From Diabrotica undecimpunctata (Eukaryota; Arthropoda; Insecta; Coleoptera; Chrysomelidae), in contig NC_092807.1 in assembly GCF_040954645.1 (NCBI RefSeq), positions 3,534,001 to 3,598,000 on the forward strand: a stretch of 64,000 bases of DNA, given 5' to 3'. The notes beneath the pieces are model-generated. The model worked only from the letters and a program-made list of their open reading frames with translations, was not told the origin of the DNA and ran no database searches. The position numbers and the translations under genes are program-made. Positions 54,312 through 64,000 of the stretch are shown here, in pieces (positions within the stretch are counted from its first letter, which is position 1; every line of letters starts with the position of its first letter).

Positions 54312-57030
54312 TCTTTTAAATTACTTGTAGTCCAATCTACGAAGGTAAAAATGAGGTATAAGCTTTAATTTCTTTGAAGAAATCATCGATTCATCGTCGC
54401 ATTCGTTTTTATAAAAGTAAGCTCCTCTTACCCTCCACATCAAATCTATCTCATCCCGATATTATTTTATTGTTTTTAAGGGTGTAAACTACCCATTTTT
54501 TCAATCAATAAAAGTGGAAAATGAAGCATGTAGTAATTTGTTAAACATTTATTTTGTAGTTCTAGAATTAAGATTGTTTAAAGCTTCGATCTACAATTTA
54601 TCATTTTTCAACCCTTTTTGAATTATTTTGTCCCTTATAAAGCACCATCTGTTAATATAGAATTGTAAAAAAATAATTTATTGATCTTTCCATGTTTTTC
54701 CATTGACCATATCATTCATTTTCAACCCTTTTAACTATGCCTTATTACGAAAAAAAAAAATGAAAAAAAATTGTTTACCGGCTTACTTATACAATTTGAT
54801 ACTTTATTTATATTAAATCGATATCTTTTATCATGTTTAACTCAAATATAACTTTTCCATTTTTTTTCAACTCTTATCAATCCTCCCTTATCACAAAAAA
54901 ATAAATGAATATTTATACAAATATTTGAAAAATATGGTTTTGATTGATATTGAAGAAATAATTTTGCTTCGTTACTAAATATATGAAGTATGTTGAATGT
55001 ATACACAATCAATTGAAGTATATAATTTGCTTCTTCTGTCTGTCTGTAAGTAATGAAAACCCCAGCGCAGGCATTACATCATATTATCTCCGTTGTTATT
55101 GGTCCGATTTGAGTGTGTGATGCGTTAAATGAAAGGGAAGGGGATTATATTAAGAATAAAAAAACGAACAAGGCCACTACCAAAAGGGTGTATACCTTAT
55201 CTTCGTTATTAATGAACGTATAGCGACATATAAGATATAATATCACATAACAATAGCAATATATATTTGATTAAAGTAGGAAATTATATTTTGCTTCGTT
55301 TCTTCTTTCTTTGGTGAGTTCATGTCTGGTTTTGGTTCTTTCTTTTTTGTTAATTCTAAAATACGAACCCAAAAAGAAGAGAAGACGAAAAAGACATTCA
55401 ATTCACGATTGATTTCGAGTGGTAAGTCAGTATCAAAGAATCAATTCACTTAAAGTAACCGTTGGACCAATTTCTATACAAGTTAATATCATTTTATGCG
55501 TCACGTATATGTTTATCAATTACTATTCTAATGCAATGAGCAAATTCAAGATGTTTGTCCTTTCCTTACAGTAAAACTTGTTCCATTTAAATAGTTGGAA
55601 GTTTGTTGTCCCTCCTACGTCTAGTTAGTGTGTAGAGCTCAAAGATTTTATGTTTACATCCAACTGCAGCATTCTGTCGTTTACATAAACCGTAAAGTTT
55701 GAACCCTGTTTAAACATTTTTTTTTATTTCCGAAGCAAGCTATCTATACTCAGTTTGAAAATTATTGGTAGCACACTTTTAGGACATTGCTGATAGTCCT
55801 CAACGTAATGACATTGCGAAAAGTTTGAAAATGATTTAAAAGCGTAATGTGTCTGTGTTAGAAAGAGAAATTATTCGGAAAAACATTGCAAAAATTTTTA
55901 TGCCAGTTCAGCTTTGGGTAGAATTTAGGCTTTTGATGAGATATTGATGGAGAGGATAAATTGATTACCAAACTTTCCACATTTTAGAGAGGCGTAGTTG
56001 AACACCTAATTGCTTCAAAATATTTATTAAGGACCACTGAAGCAATAAAACACTTAAGACGTATTTTTCCTTTGATTTATTTATAGTGAACTTAATGGCT
56101 GATTCTACATTGATAATTATCGCAATTCTGATAATACTAAAAAGAGTTATACCAATATCATTAGTTTTACAGTGCTAGGAGACAGTAAAAAAGATACAGA
56201 GTATTGAGAGAAACAAAATTGTTTACGGTTTAACACAAAACTTCTATCACTCACGCAGAGCACGCACTTTTCGTTTTCGGGATGGCCAACACACCCCGTC
56301 TTTACTTGCTGAGAGGCAAATTCGCACTCTCCTTGTCCTAAGTTATATAACGCGGGGTGGAGAGAGATTATGGGGTAGAGGGTCGCAAACACATTAACAC
56401 GAGAGCTGACGAGGTGAGGGCACAAGTTGATAAAATAACTAAATACGATTACAATATTATAAATAGGTTGTTTTTACAACAGATATAAAACATAGTTAAA
56501 ATTGTCGACTATTTATCTTAAAATACGATTATTCGGCTAGTTGAAGGGAGTTTATAAGATTTTTCCATTTCGGATGAACTATTTCTTAAAAGTTATTCAA
56601 GCTTTTCCCATATTTGTCGTAAAAACTGTCCTAAAAATTCCTCATTGTCCTAAAACTTTTTGTGTTTAATACACAACTATTTCCTCCCTTGTAATCAGAG
56701 ACCACTTGTGGCTTGCAGCTTCCCTTGTAGTTTGAAGTAAGCAGATCCGGAGACCGGTGGAAACGAATTTGAGCAATGAAAGAGGGTAGATTAACTTTAG
56801 TGCATAAAGTAATAAATTTACGACCGGTTTCAATTAATGCCCTCCAGTGGGACCCACATTTGCGAGTAAATCAGTCTTCGGACGAAGGATGGGTGGTCGT
56901 TCCTCCTACGGGGTGATTCATAAAAAATGGAAATTATTTTCCATTCGAAAACAAAACAGACCGAAACGAAAATTATTAATTGTTTACTTTTCCTAATGAT
57001 TGGTTAAATAGTAAAAAATATTCATTGTTT
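54312..57030. other. Non-coding, 2.7 kb without a recognised gene
   Basis: Largest empty stretch. AT-rich to 55600, mixed composition at 56250-56430 and 56690-56930. The 92-codon frame 56425-56147 has Cys/Ser-rich, unrecognised sequence. No TIR or LTR pair found by eye. Confidence 0.5.
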
Positions 57031-57044
57031 CTATGTAGGATGTC

Positions 57045-57440
57045 TCATTAAGAATGTATCATCTGGACCAGAAGCTTTCCTAATTTTAGCATGTTTTAAA
57101 GCATACTCCTCTGATTTCACAATTTCTGGGCCGTCAGTACAATTTTGGTATGATTCGGTAATATTATTTCTGTCATTTTTAAATCTGATATATACAGTTG
57201 CCAATTCTCTTCTTATTTCGGTCTCATTTACAATAATTTTGTTGTTTTTGTCAACTAGTACAGAGGGAACTCGTTTTTTAAATATGTTGCTTATTTCTTT
57301 TATTCTTTTGTGCACATTAAAAAAGTCGTGCCTAGATATCATATCCTCAATTTCCTCGCACCTTTCTCTCATCCATTTTTCTCTGGCTAATTGTATCTCC
57401 TTTTTAATGCCAAATCCCTGATAACTGTCAAATAACATAA
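57045..57440 (-). pseudogene. RTE-like LINE linker fragment
   Basis: Minus strand: REKWMRERCEEIEDMISRHD, FFNVHKRIKEISNIFKKRVP, LVDKNNKIIVNETEIRREL, then EYALKHAKIRKASGPDD, where the RT begins. It stops after HPT at 57031. With the plus-strand fragment at 58604 it forms a head-to-head pair separated by an inserted RTE copy. Confidence 0.65.
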
Positions 57441-57452
57441 TTAATTAACGTA

Positions 57453-57463
57453 GTAACAGAATC
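57453..57463 (+). repeat. 11-bp target-site duplication of the RTE copy, left
   Basis: GTAACAGAATC here and at 58593-58603. Confidence 0.8.
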
Positions 57464-58592
57464 CTAAAAACCCTAATAGAGAAAGCAGTGGAATACAATA
57501 AACCTCTAGTTCTAATATTTATCGATTTTCACAAAGCCTTTGACACAGTTGAGCTAAGCAAAATATTACAGGCGCTTAAAGAATGCAGGCTAGATTATAG
57601 ATATACTAAATTATTATACAAAATATATCTGCAGGCAACAACCACTGTCAGATTACATAGTAACAGTAATCGCATAAAAATAGAACGGGGAGTTAGACAA
57701 GGAGACCCAATGTCACCTAAACTTTTTAATACGGTGCTAGAACATGCTTTTAAGAATTTGGATTGGATGACAAAGGGAATAAAAATAGATGGAGAATATC
57801 TAAACAACTTACGTTTCGCCGATGATATACTTATAATAGCTGAAGATCTAGGTATGGCAATAGAGATGGTACAGGAACTCGTTGTGGCTACAGAAAGTGT
57901 AGGTTTAAATATAAATATCTCGAAAACAAAAATCATGACCAATTTGGTACCCAACCAGAACATCAGTATTGGTGGAAAAGAAATAGAACTCGTAGATAGA
58001 TATAAATACCTGGGACATGAAATTATGATTGGCAGGGATAACCAGACTCATGAACTGAAGAGAAGAATCGGCCTTGGGTGGGCAGCATTTGGAAAACTGA
58101 GAGAAACTTTTAAAAGTGAGCTGCCCACATGCCTAAAGAGAAAGGTATTTGATCAGTGCGTCCTCCCAGTCTTGACGTACGGAGCAGAAACACTTACCTT
58201 AACAAAAGCAGCAGCTACCAAACTGAGAGTCACGCAGAGAAGAATGGAGCCGTCCATGTTAGGAATAACTCTGCGAGACAGAATAACCAACGAAGACATC
58301 AGGAGAAGAACCGGAGTGACTGACATCATCGAGAAGATAGCCAGACTAAAATGGAGATGGGCAGGACACATAGCCAGAATGACAGATGGGCGATGGACAA
58401 AGAGGTTATTGGAATGGAGGCCAAGGGAAGACAAGAGAAGCGTCGGTCGACCACCTACAAGATGGACTGACGATTTAAGAAGACTCAATAAAAACTGGAT
58501 GAGAGCGGCGCAAGATAGACGGGGTTGGAAACATGAGGAAGAGGCCTATGTTCAGCAGTGGACTCTTGAGGCTGGATGATGATGATGATGAT
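57464..58592 (+). mobile_element. RTE-like LINE, 5' truncated, young
   Basis: 1129 bp with an 11-bp TSD and a GATGATGATGATGATGATG tail. The whole remaining coding part is open. Confidence 0.85.
57488..58579 (+). CDS. RTE-type reverse transcriptase, 5'-truncated but open
   Basis: The 363-codon frame (open from the insertion point at 57464) covers the RT from motif A to the C-terminus: LVLIFIDFHKAFDTVELSKI, ERGVRQGDPMSPKLFNTVLE (motif B), LNNLRFADDILIIAEDLGMA (motif C, FADD intact), NISKTKIM, YKYLGHEIMIGRDNQ, VLTYGAETLTLTKAAATKLR and a tail with RWAGHIARMTDGRWTKRLLE, RSVGRPPTRWTDDLRRL. The TGA stop overlaps the first unit of the TGATGA tail. The protein cannot work alone because endonuclease and fingers are gone. 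The Met at 57488 is arbitrary. Confidence 0.85.
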   Translation: MEYNKPLVLIFIDFHKAFDTVELSKILQALKECRLDYRYTKLLYKIYLQATTTVRLHSNSNRIKIERGVRQGDPMSPKLFNTVLEHAFKNLDWMTKGIKIDGEYLNNLRFADDILIIAEDLGMAIEMVQELVVATESVGLNINISKTKIMTNLVPNQNISIGGKEIELVDRYKYLGHEIMIGRDNQTHELKRRIGLGWAAFGKLRETFKSELPTCLKRKVFDQCVLPVLTYGAETLTLTKAAATKLRVTQRRMEPSMLGITLRDRITNEDIRRRTGVTDIIEKIARLKWRWAGHIARMTDGRWTKRLLEWRPREDKRSVGRPPTRWTDDLRRLNKNWMRAAQDRRGWKHEEEAYVQQWTLEAG

Positions 58593-58603
58593 GTAACAGA
58601 ATC
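58593..58603 (+). repeat. 11-bp target-site duplication of the RTE copy, right
   Basis: Second copy of GTAACAGAATC. Confidence 0.8.
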
Positions 58604-58800
58604 ACTTTGAGAAAGAAAAGTAATAAACACTAACATTTCAAAAAAGAAAACCCCATGGTTTAGAGAGGAAGTGAAGATGAAATGTAAGGAAAAGAAGAAA
58701 TCCTTTTTACAATACAGGACACAACAAATACAACAGGCAGTAAACTACTATAAAGAAATCCAAATTGAAACAAATTACAAAGTTAGCTCATCTGTCCTCG
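58604..58800 (+). pseudogene. LINE linker fragment, opposite orientation to 57045
   Basis: Reads KTPWFREEVKMKCKEKKKSF, then LQYRTQQIQQAVNYYKEI. In an intact LINE this segment comes just before the REKW..RCEEIED segment found on the other strand at 57440, so the two may be one element with a 5' inversion. Confidence 0.55.
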
Positions 58801-59269
58801 TGTTCCTCCTAGGATAAGATCATTTATACTTGTTGATCGTTTCTTTTTTTCCTAATTGTTTTTGTGGACATCTCCACTGTCCATTAAACATTTTTCTTTC
58901 TATTGCGTTTTTTAGTATCATTTTAAGTTACCTTTCGACTTAAAATTCAATATTGTTCACCATTACCTACACCACATTTTCTACAGAAGTCATTTCTTGT
59001 TTTACCTCTAGCACCAAAAACAAAAATAGACATCAAAAAAATAACCAGAACAAATTTTAAGTATGTTCCTCAGGATAGAGATCGACGAAAAAAGTTGGAT
59101 GAGGCCTCTATCCTAAAATGGACGACAGAAGGCTAAGAAAAAGAAGACCTCTACCATTCATTGGAATACATATTCAGTTCTTATGTTACATATTCATTTC
59201 CCTGTCTATAAAGTATTTTAATGTCTTTTAATCTTCTGAGAATTCTCATTTCGCTTGTATTATATAGTT
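58801..59269. other. Non-coding, no clear feature
   Basis: A scrap at 59090-59150 may be a LINE tail but is too short to assign. Confidence 0.35.
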
Positions 59270-59500
59270 ATCTCTTTGCTTTATTATCTAGGAATACCAA
59301 ATCAATTGGTAATTTCAACAGATCACGAGGAATTATCTGAATCTTTTAAAACGAACCACGGGCTACACCAGGATGGAACCGGTAAACTCTTTAATTTAGC
59401 GCTGGAAAAAGCATTACTCACGACACAAATAACAACCTCAGGTTCAGTATGTAATAAATTAGTGCAAATCCTTGAGGGAATTAAAGTCAGACTGATGATA
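59270..59500 (+). pseudogene. LINE B-like RT fragment
   Basis: YLGIPNQLVISTDHEELSES, FKTNHGLHQDGTGKLFNLAL, EKALLTTQITTSGSVCNKLV and QIL. Aligns with LINE B (IPTQLIELIKESL to ILFNIVLEK to INKSVQIL), covering motif B and stopping just before motif C. GLRQGD reads GLHQDG. Confidence 0.6.
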
Positions 59501-60389
59501 TGAATCACTGAACCCTGTTCCAAACCTACCCTCTCGCATTCGCTTTTAGCCATTCATACATATCTTTCACAACAACCTACTTGGGACAATTTTTTTACTC
59601 CATATTATACAAAAATATTAAAAAATGTTCGCGTTTTATTTACATTATCAAACAATAGTCACGGAATGAATTAAACTCATAGCACCATTCCAACTTGAGT
59701 TCTCGAACTGAAAGCACCTTTTCCTTTACCGAAGCTACCTAAATGGAAATTCCATTTTTGTGTTGTAAACTTCGCAGAGTTCGTTAGCTGAAAAACTTAT
59801 CCGATGTGCACATTTCCGGCATTTTCCACATATTCAAACAATTGCTTTACTCAGCAGTTTGCGTTCGGTAAACATGAAGTTGCACCGAGATCCAACAAGA
59901 GAATGACGAACATATCTATATCTACCTTTTGTTTGTTCGTTCACTGAAATTACATTGAAAAATATTTATTGAGTAAAGTTTTGTTTTTATTGTCTAGCTA
60001 TTATTTGTTCATTTTTATTATTTCTACGTTCATGAAGTATAGCTGTAGGTTATTTTCAATACCTCTTGGTTTCCTGTCATCTATTTTTTGAATTTTACAT
60101 CACTATAGTGTATTTTTATGTATGAGAGAGTAATAAAACAATCAATTATGTAGGCAAATCCCTAAACTGTTGATACGGGTGACTCAATGAAAAACAGATA
60201 TTTGTCAACAAGTTTACAGAAGTATATAGGAAAACAATTTTAAATTGAGTATGACCACCAGGTATAAAGGTTGGAGCAGAATAGAATACAATAGTTGTGA
60301 GGATTACTAATCCCTAAATAAGGTTGCCAGTGTCGGAGTGATGGAGGTTAACAGGTACTAATGAATTTGCAAGAAATGTCAGATGTTTA
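59501..60389. other. Non-coding, no recognised feature
   Basis: AT-rich; nothing recognised. Confidence 0.45.
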
Positions 60390-60417
60390 TTTTATTGGTT
60401 ATATATAACCAATAAAA
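60390..60417. repeat. 28-bp perfect palindrome
   Basis: Half-site TTTTATTGGTTATA followed by its exact complement. It contains inverted CCAAT boxes (ATTGG/CCAAT). Confidence 0.85.
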
Positions 60418-60435
60418 GTTTAATAAGTACCTACC

Positions 60436-60574
60436 TATTTGCAAAATAAAGTTTAATTCTTTAGATAAAATAAAACGTTTTATTTTATCTATTTGCAAAA
60501 TAAAGTTTAATTCTTTGACTATTTGCAAAATAAAGTTTAATTCTTTAGATAAAATAAAACGTTTTATTTTATCT
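60436..60574. repeat. Tandem array with two 28-bp perfect palindromes
   Basis: A 27-bp unit (TATTTGCAAAATAAAGTTTA + ATTCTTT) occurs at 60436, 60490 and 60520. A palindrome with half-site AGATAAAATAAAAC lies at 60463-60490 and 60547-60574 (period 84 bp). It sits 240 bp upstream of the G3 start. The 78-codon frame 60615-60379 is an artefact of the array. Confidence 0.85.
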
Positions 60575-60817
60575 GAAATGAGTGCATTCCACGAAGTAAG
60601 GGTTTCAACAATCAAACATTTAATTCTTTAATTCCAGGAATCTACGACAGTAATTGACTAGATAATTACCTTCTAAACTTATTCCACAGAAAATGTGATA
60701 GTGGGTTTTTCCATTTTGTATATAGGAAGGTCCAAGTGGCGTATTCAAAATTCTTAACAGTTCACTAAAAGTAGGTACTTCAGTTGCAAGGTGCAGTTTA
60801 TTGTGTATACTAGTGTT

Positions 60818-62158
60818 ATGGAAAATTTGGAAGTGCCGTGTAAACGCCGAAAAATTGGTCCTCTAACAGTTAATGAAAAAACATTAATATTTAATTGTTT
60901 TAAATCATTTACAGACAAACGTTTATGTGAAAGTGTTGATGAGACCGTTGAGTTAGTTAGCAGTACACTTGGTGTTGGGAAATCTACGATTTACAGAGTT
61001 ATTAAAGAAGAGAAATGTGGTAGTTTTCAAATGCCACGTAATGCTCCAGGGAAACCAAAATTTCAAATAGAATATCATTTTAAAGAAGGACTTCGACGGA
61101 AAGTGCATGAATTCTTCTTTAGACAAGAATTTCCAACATTGGATAAAGTTCTTGTCTCAGTTCGAGATGATAAGGATTACCCAGAAATGAGTCGAAGTAC
61201 GTTATGGAAACTTTTAAAAGAAATAGGCTTCCGCTGGAAAAAGAATCCCAGAAAGTCTATTTTATTCGAAAGAAGCGATATTGTCATATGGAGAAGACAT
61301 TTTCTAAGAACCATAAAGGAAATGAGAAACCAAAAAAGAAAAATATTTTATCTTGATGAAACATGGATCAACGAGGGTCATACACCAAATAAATTTTGGC
61401 AGGATGAAACTGTTACAAGTCAAAGGCACGCTTTTGTAAATAACTTATCTACTGGTTTAAACCCACCATCAGGAAAGGGACGCAGGCTGATAATAGTACA
61501 CATTGGCAGTTCAGACGGTTTTGTTGAAGGTGGTTTATTAACTTTTGAATCAACTCGTACCGGTGACTACCATGAAGACATGAACGCTGATGTCTTTCAA
61601 GAATGGTTCGAACAAATGATAGATCTTCTTCCTAAGAACTGTGTAATAGTAATGGATAATGCAAGTTATCACTCCAGACTTATAGAAGGACTGCCCACAA
61701 CCAAGTGGTTAAAAAAAGACTTGCAGAATTGGCTGAGTTCAAAAAATATTACGTACCATCCCGGATCTATAAGAAAGGAACTTTATTCGTTGTGTGCCCT
61801 TAATAAAGAAAAATTTAAAAAATACGAAATTGATGAAATTGCCAAAAATCGTGGAATGACAGTACTTAGATCCCCACCATATCATTGTGAATTAAACCCG
61901 ATTGAACTGGTATGGGCACAGATAAAGAGTGAATTTTCAAAAAAAAATACCACTTTTAAAATTCATGATGTTAAACAGTTGTTTTTGGAGGCCGTAAATA
62001 ATGTAAAACCTGAAAACTGGGAAAAGGCAGTAAATCACACTATTAAAGAAGAGGAAAAAATGTGGAAGCTGGACAATATTACTGATAAAATGATCGAGCC
62101 AGTTATTATAAATCTTGGTTCTGAAAGTTCATCTTCTGAATCTGATTTGGATTTGTAA
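60818..62158 (+). CDS. G3: intact DD82E IS630/Tc1-type transposase
   Basis: 446 codons, no lesion. I prefer Met at 60818 (MENLEVPCKRRKIGPLTVNE) over 60791 because the former aligns with the first residues of G1. Helix-turn-helix STLGVGKSTIYRVIKEEKCG; second DNA-binding part FPTLDKVLVSVRDDKDYPEM and RSTLWKLLKEIGFRW. Catalytic triad: IFYLDETWINEGH, VIVMDNASYHSRL, LNPIELVWAQIK; exactly 82 residues lie between the second Asp and Glu, matching the ITm group I know as DD82E/Sailor. The tail is acidic: PVIINLGSESSSSESDLDL. No TIRs or TA ends found by eye, so it may be a mobile gene or a domesticated one. Nuclear DNA-cutting enzyme by family. Confidence 0.85.
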   Translation: MENLEVPCKRRKIGPLTVNEKTLIFNCFKSFTDKRLCESVDETVELVSSTLGVGKSTIYRVIKEEKCGSFQMPRNAPGKPKFQIEYHFKEGLRRKVHEFFFRQEFPTLDKVLVSVRDDKDYPEMSRSTLWKLLKEIGFRWKKNPRKSILFERSDIVIWRRHFLRTIKEMRNQKRKIFYLDETWINEGHTPNKFWQDETVTSQRHAFVNNLSTGLNPPSGKGRRLIIVHIGSSDGFVEGGLLTFESTRTGDYHEDMNADVFQEWFEQMIDLLPKNCVIVMDNASYHSRLIEGLPTTKWLKKDLQNWLSSKNITYHPGSIRKELYSLCALNKEKFKKYEIDEIAKNRGMTVLRSPPYHCELNPIELVWAQIKSEFSKKNTTFKIHDVKQLFLEAVNNVKPENWEKAVNHTIKEEEKMWKLDNITDKMIEPVIINLGSESSSSESDLDL

Positions 62159-63639
62159 CAAGTAGCTGTAAGTTTTATATTAATATTTTTATTCATCTAT
62201 TTAACATACCTTAGACGGTTTTAAAAACTCTTTTTCTCTTTTGTAATTTTTAAAAATTAAAAAAAATGTGAATTTTTTAAAACCCTTTTTAATGTAGGCC
62301 AGTCAGTTCTAATATAGTGTGTGATAAAAGAGGTCACTTTTGTTTACATACACATAACACTTTATAACACTGAAATAATTCATTTATTTTTTACAATTAT
62401 TCAAAGTAATTTTTCAATTAATCTTGAGCACGTCCATGGAGTGGTCGGAGCTACCAGTTAAAATTATGCTAATTACTCTCTCGTTCATAAAAATAAACTA
62501 TAAGACTTTGCAGAAACGCGTTTATCAAACAATTTTGTTGAAAATAAAAACAATTATAATTTTGACATAATAACGCACATCATATGATATGACAGAGTAA
62601 ATCAAAAGTTTGGAAACGCCTCATTATCTCTTAAATGGATAGTCACTTTGGTTTTTGAAGCGAAGCTTCTATTTTGGCGTTGTATTACCTTTTTCTCTAT
62701 ACTAAAATGCTGAGGCGTTTGAAGAAATTTTAAGTTAATTCGTTTCAACGATAAAGCCTTGTTAGCAGACTTTTTCGCAACCTTCTATATTTCTAAAAAA
62801 TGTTATAAATATTTGATATTTATATAGATTTGTCATTTTTCTCAACTACATAACTTGACCGTGAACTGTTGCACCGAAGTTTTCAATTGAACACAGTAGT
62901 ACATTAGCTAGATACCACCTATTACGTACCTCACCTTGTTAAATACCAACTTTTTTATTATACATTGTCACACAATCTTCATAATTTCCGACCCAACCCA
63001 CCATAAATTTTATCAAAATTGAAAACGACAAATCTGTTAACTGTTTACATAATCCGCGGTACTATTTATAGTCGAATGTTTTGAATAATTTTCCTCGTTC
63101 GGCTGTATTTATACCTACCCATTTTTTCGAGATAAGAACATGTATGCAATGTGGTTCCCGATTCGATATACAAATAATTAAAAAACATAGTTGAAGAGGA
63201 CGCCCCGAGGTATTCGGTGGCCTTCACTAATTTCATGTTGGAGACCGATTTTATTTTTAGAACAGTTTACAGTTGGGTGCAGTGTTGCCTGTTAATTAGC
63301 TGATTTTCTTCAAAAAGTTACAAAAATCACCATGAAAGTTAATATCAACATAAAAGGAGATAAAAAAATGAAACTGAATCAACTGCTAGAGCTATAAAGA
63401 TGTCAGTCTTCAGAATTAGGCGAAGAAATGAAGTACTAAACCTACCAATTCTCCGCAGCAAGATGAATCGCTGTCAATTTTTTGCATTCGATTCGGGAAA
63501 GTGTTAGGAAATGCGTTCATGATGTGCCTCGTCTGCTGGAGTAGGTTTAGTGCTTTTTAGTGCTTCATTTCCCGCCTAAATGTATTTTTTTCTTTATCGT
63601 TTTGGTGTACTGTTACTTTCTCTGGTAGTTGAGTTAGTA
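62159..63639. other. Non-coding, no recognised gene
   Basis: 62590-62740 carries AAACGCCTCA twice in mirrored context (AGTTTGGAAACGCCTCA and TGAGGCGTTTGAAGAAATTT), possibly a decayed small inverted-repeat element. Otherwise nothing recognised. Confidence 0.4.
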
Positions 63640-63830
63640 ATCGTTGACTCAATCATTTGCGTTCAATATATATTTTTTTAATTTGGCTCATGCATGCCAG
63701 GCCCGTTATTTTAATGTCATATTTCACAAAGTTATTAGGCATACACATTTTGAACATACACCTTCCTCTAAAGCCAATCAAAATTTCATCAACACAAACA
63801 CATGTGCCTACGAAATACAGTTTTTGACAA
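63640..63830 (-). pseudogene. piggyBac-like transposase scrap
   Basis: Minus strand: CVDEILIGFRGRCMFKMCMP, then NNFVKYDIKITGLACMS. It corresponds to the 'DEM..GFRGRC.F..Y.PNKP.KYGIK' block after the second catalytic Asp of piggyBac proteins. No further parts recognised before the window end. Confidence 0.5.
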
Positions 63831-64000
63831 TTTTATATAAATATATCTTTCTTTCTCCCCTTCCTTTTACCCTAATAGGGTGTCGGATTTGGGCTAGCTA
63901 TTTTAATTTCCATTTACCCACCTCTTCCATTCTTTTCTGTTTCCTGCCATTATTTTCAATTCTTCGAGTGATTTTTGTTTAAGTTTTCCCGACTCTACTA

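Noticed and set aside
60379..60615. 78-codon frame with repeated KELNFILQI
   Set aside because: Product of the palindrome array; no independent coding support.
62590..62740. Possible MITE with mirrored AAACGCCTCA
   Set aside because: Only about 10 bp match cleanly and no target duplication is visible.

Overview
This is a eukaryotic, AT-rich, repeat-dominated stretch of an arthropod genome. An insect with a large genome is most likely. A leaf beetle is plausible from the mix of elements, but I cannot prove the species. I found no convincing host gene. Almost every open frame that resembles a known protein belongs to a transposable element: several non-LTR retrotransposon (LINE) families, Tc1/mariner-type transposons, piggyBac, a Helitron, a Crypton-like fragment, a solo LTR, and a 2.86-kb DUF7869-type DNA transposon. 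Spliceable introns (62 bp and 316 bp) and long AT microsatellites fit a metazoan. For reference I call the LINE families A (3' tail of GAAGAA repeats), B (TGATGA tail), C (TATATA tail), D and E.

Layout. 1-665: Crypton-like fragment and a Helitron 3' terminus. 1612-6775: a three-level Russian doll in which LINE C sits in LINE D, which sits in LINE A; target-site duplications (TSDs) are readable at both levels. 7574-10474: a conserved multicopy ORF of unknown family and a LINE E copy split by a 256-bp inverted-repeat insert. 12058-12753: Tc1 deletion derivative with perfect 66-bp terminal inverted repeats (TIRs). 13877-15160: DD41D mariner. 16301-17639: Tc1-like element. 18250-21450: CR1-like pieces, a CRE/CCAAT cluster and a mariner-like pseudogene. 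22143-24790: LINE A copy with LINE B nested inside.

25640-36200 holds decayed LINEs, the first of three divergent long-spacing (DD82E-like) IS630/Tc1 transposases (G1), a large palindrome beside a small intact ORF, and a hammerhead ribozyme (33601-33733). 36229-39090 is the DUF7869 transposon. 39598-40904 is transposase G2. 41079-41333 is a MITE with the same AATT target duplication as the DUF7869 element. 41870-44095 is a piggyBac copy broken by a solo LTR.

45005-46665 is a CR1-like LINE. 47400-48165 is a Tc1-like pseudogene with an intron. 48513-49866 is a delimited Helitron. 51990-53060 holds inverted repeats around a TA microsatellite. 53247-54311 is LINE C again. 57045-58800 holds LINE pieces head-to-head with an RTE copy inserted between them. 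60390-60574 is a palindrome array. 60818-62158 is an intact transposase, G3, the best candidate for a still-functional mobile gene. 63640-63830 is a piggyBac scrap.

The elements do not form a pathway. The window records successive insertions, several of which can be ordered in time. The most notable items are the hammerhead ribozyme, the G1/G2/G3 transposase family with variable D-to-E spacing and a shared SUMO-interaction-like acidic tail, and the near-intact DUF7869 transposon.
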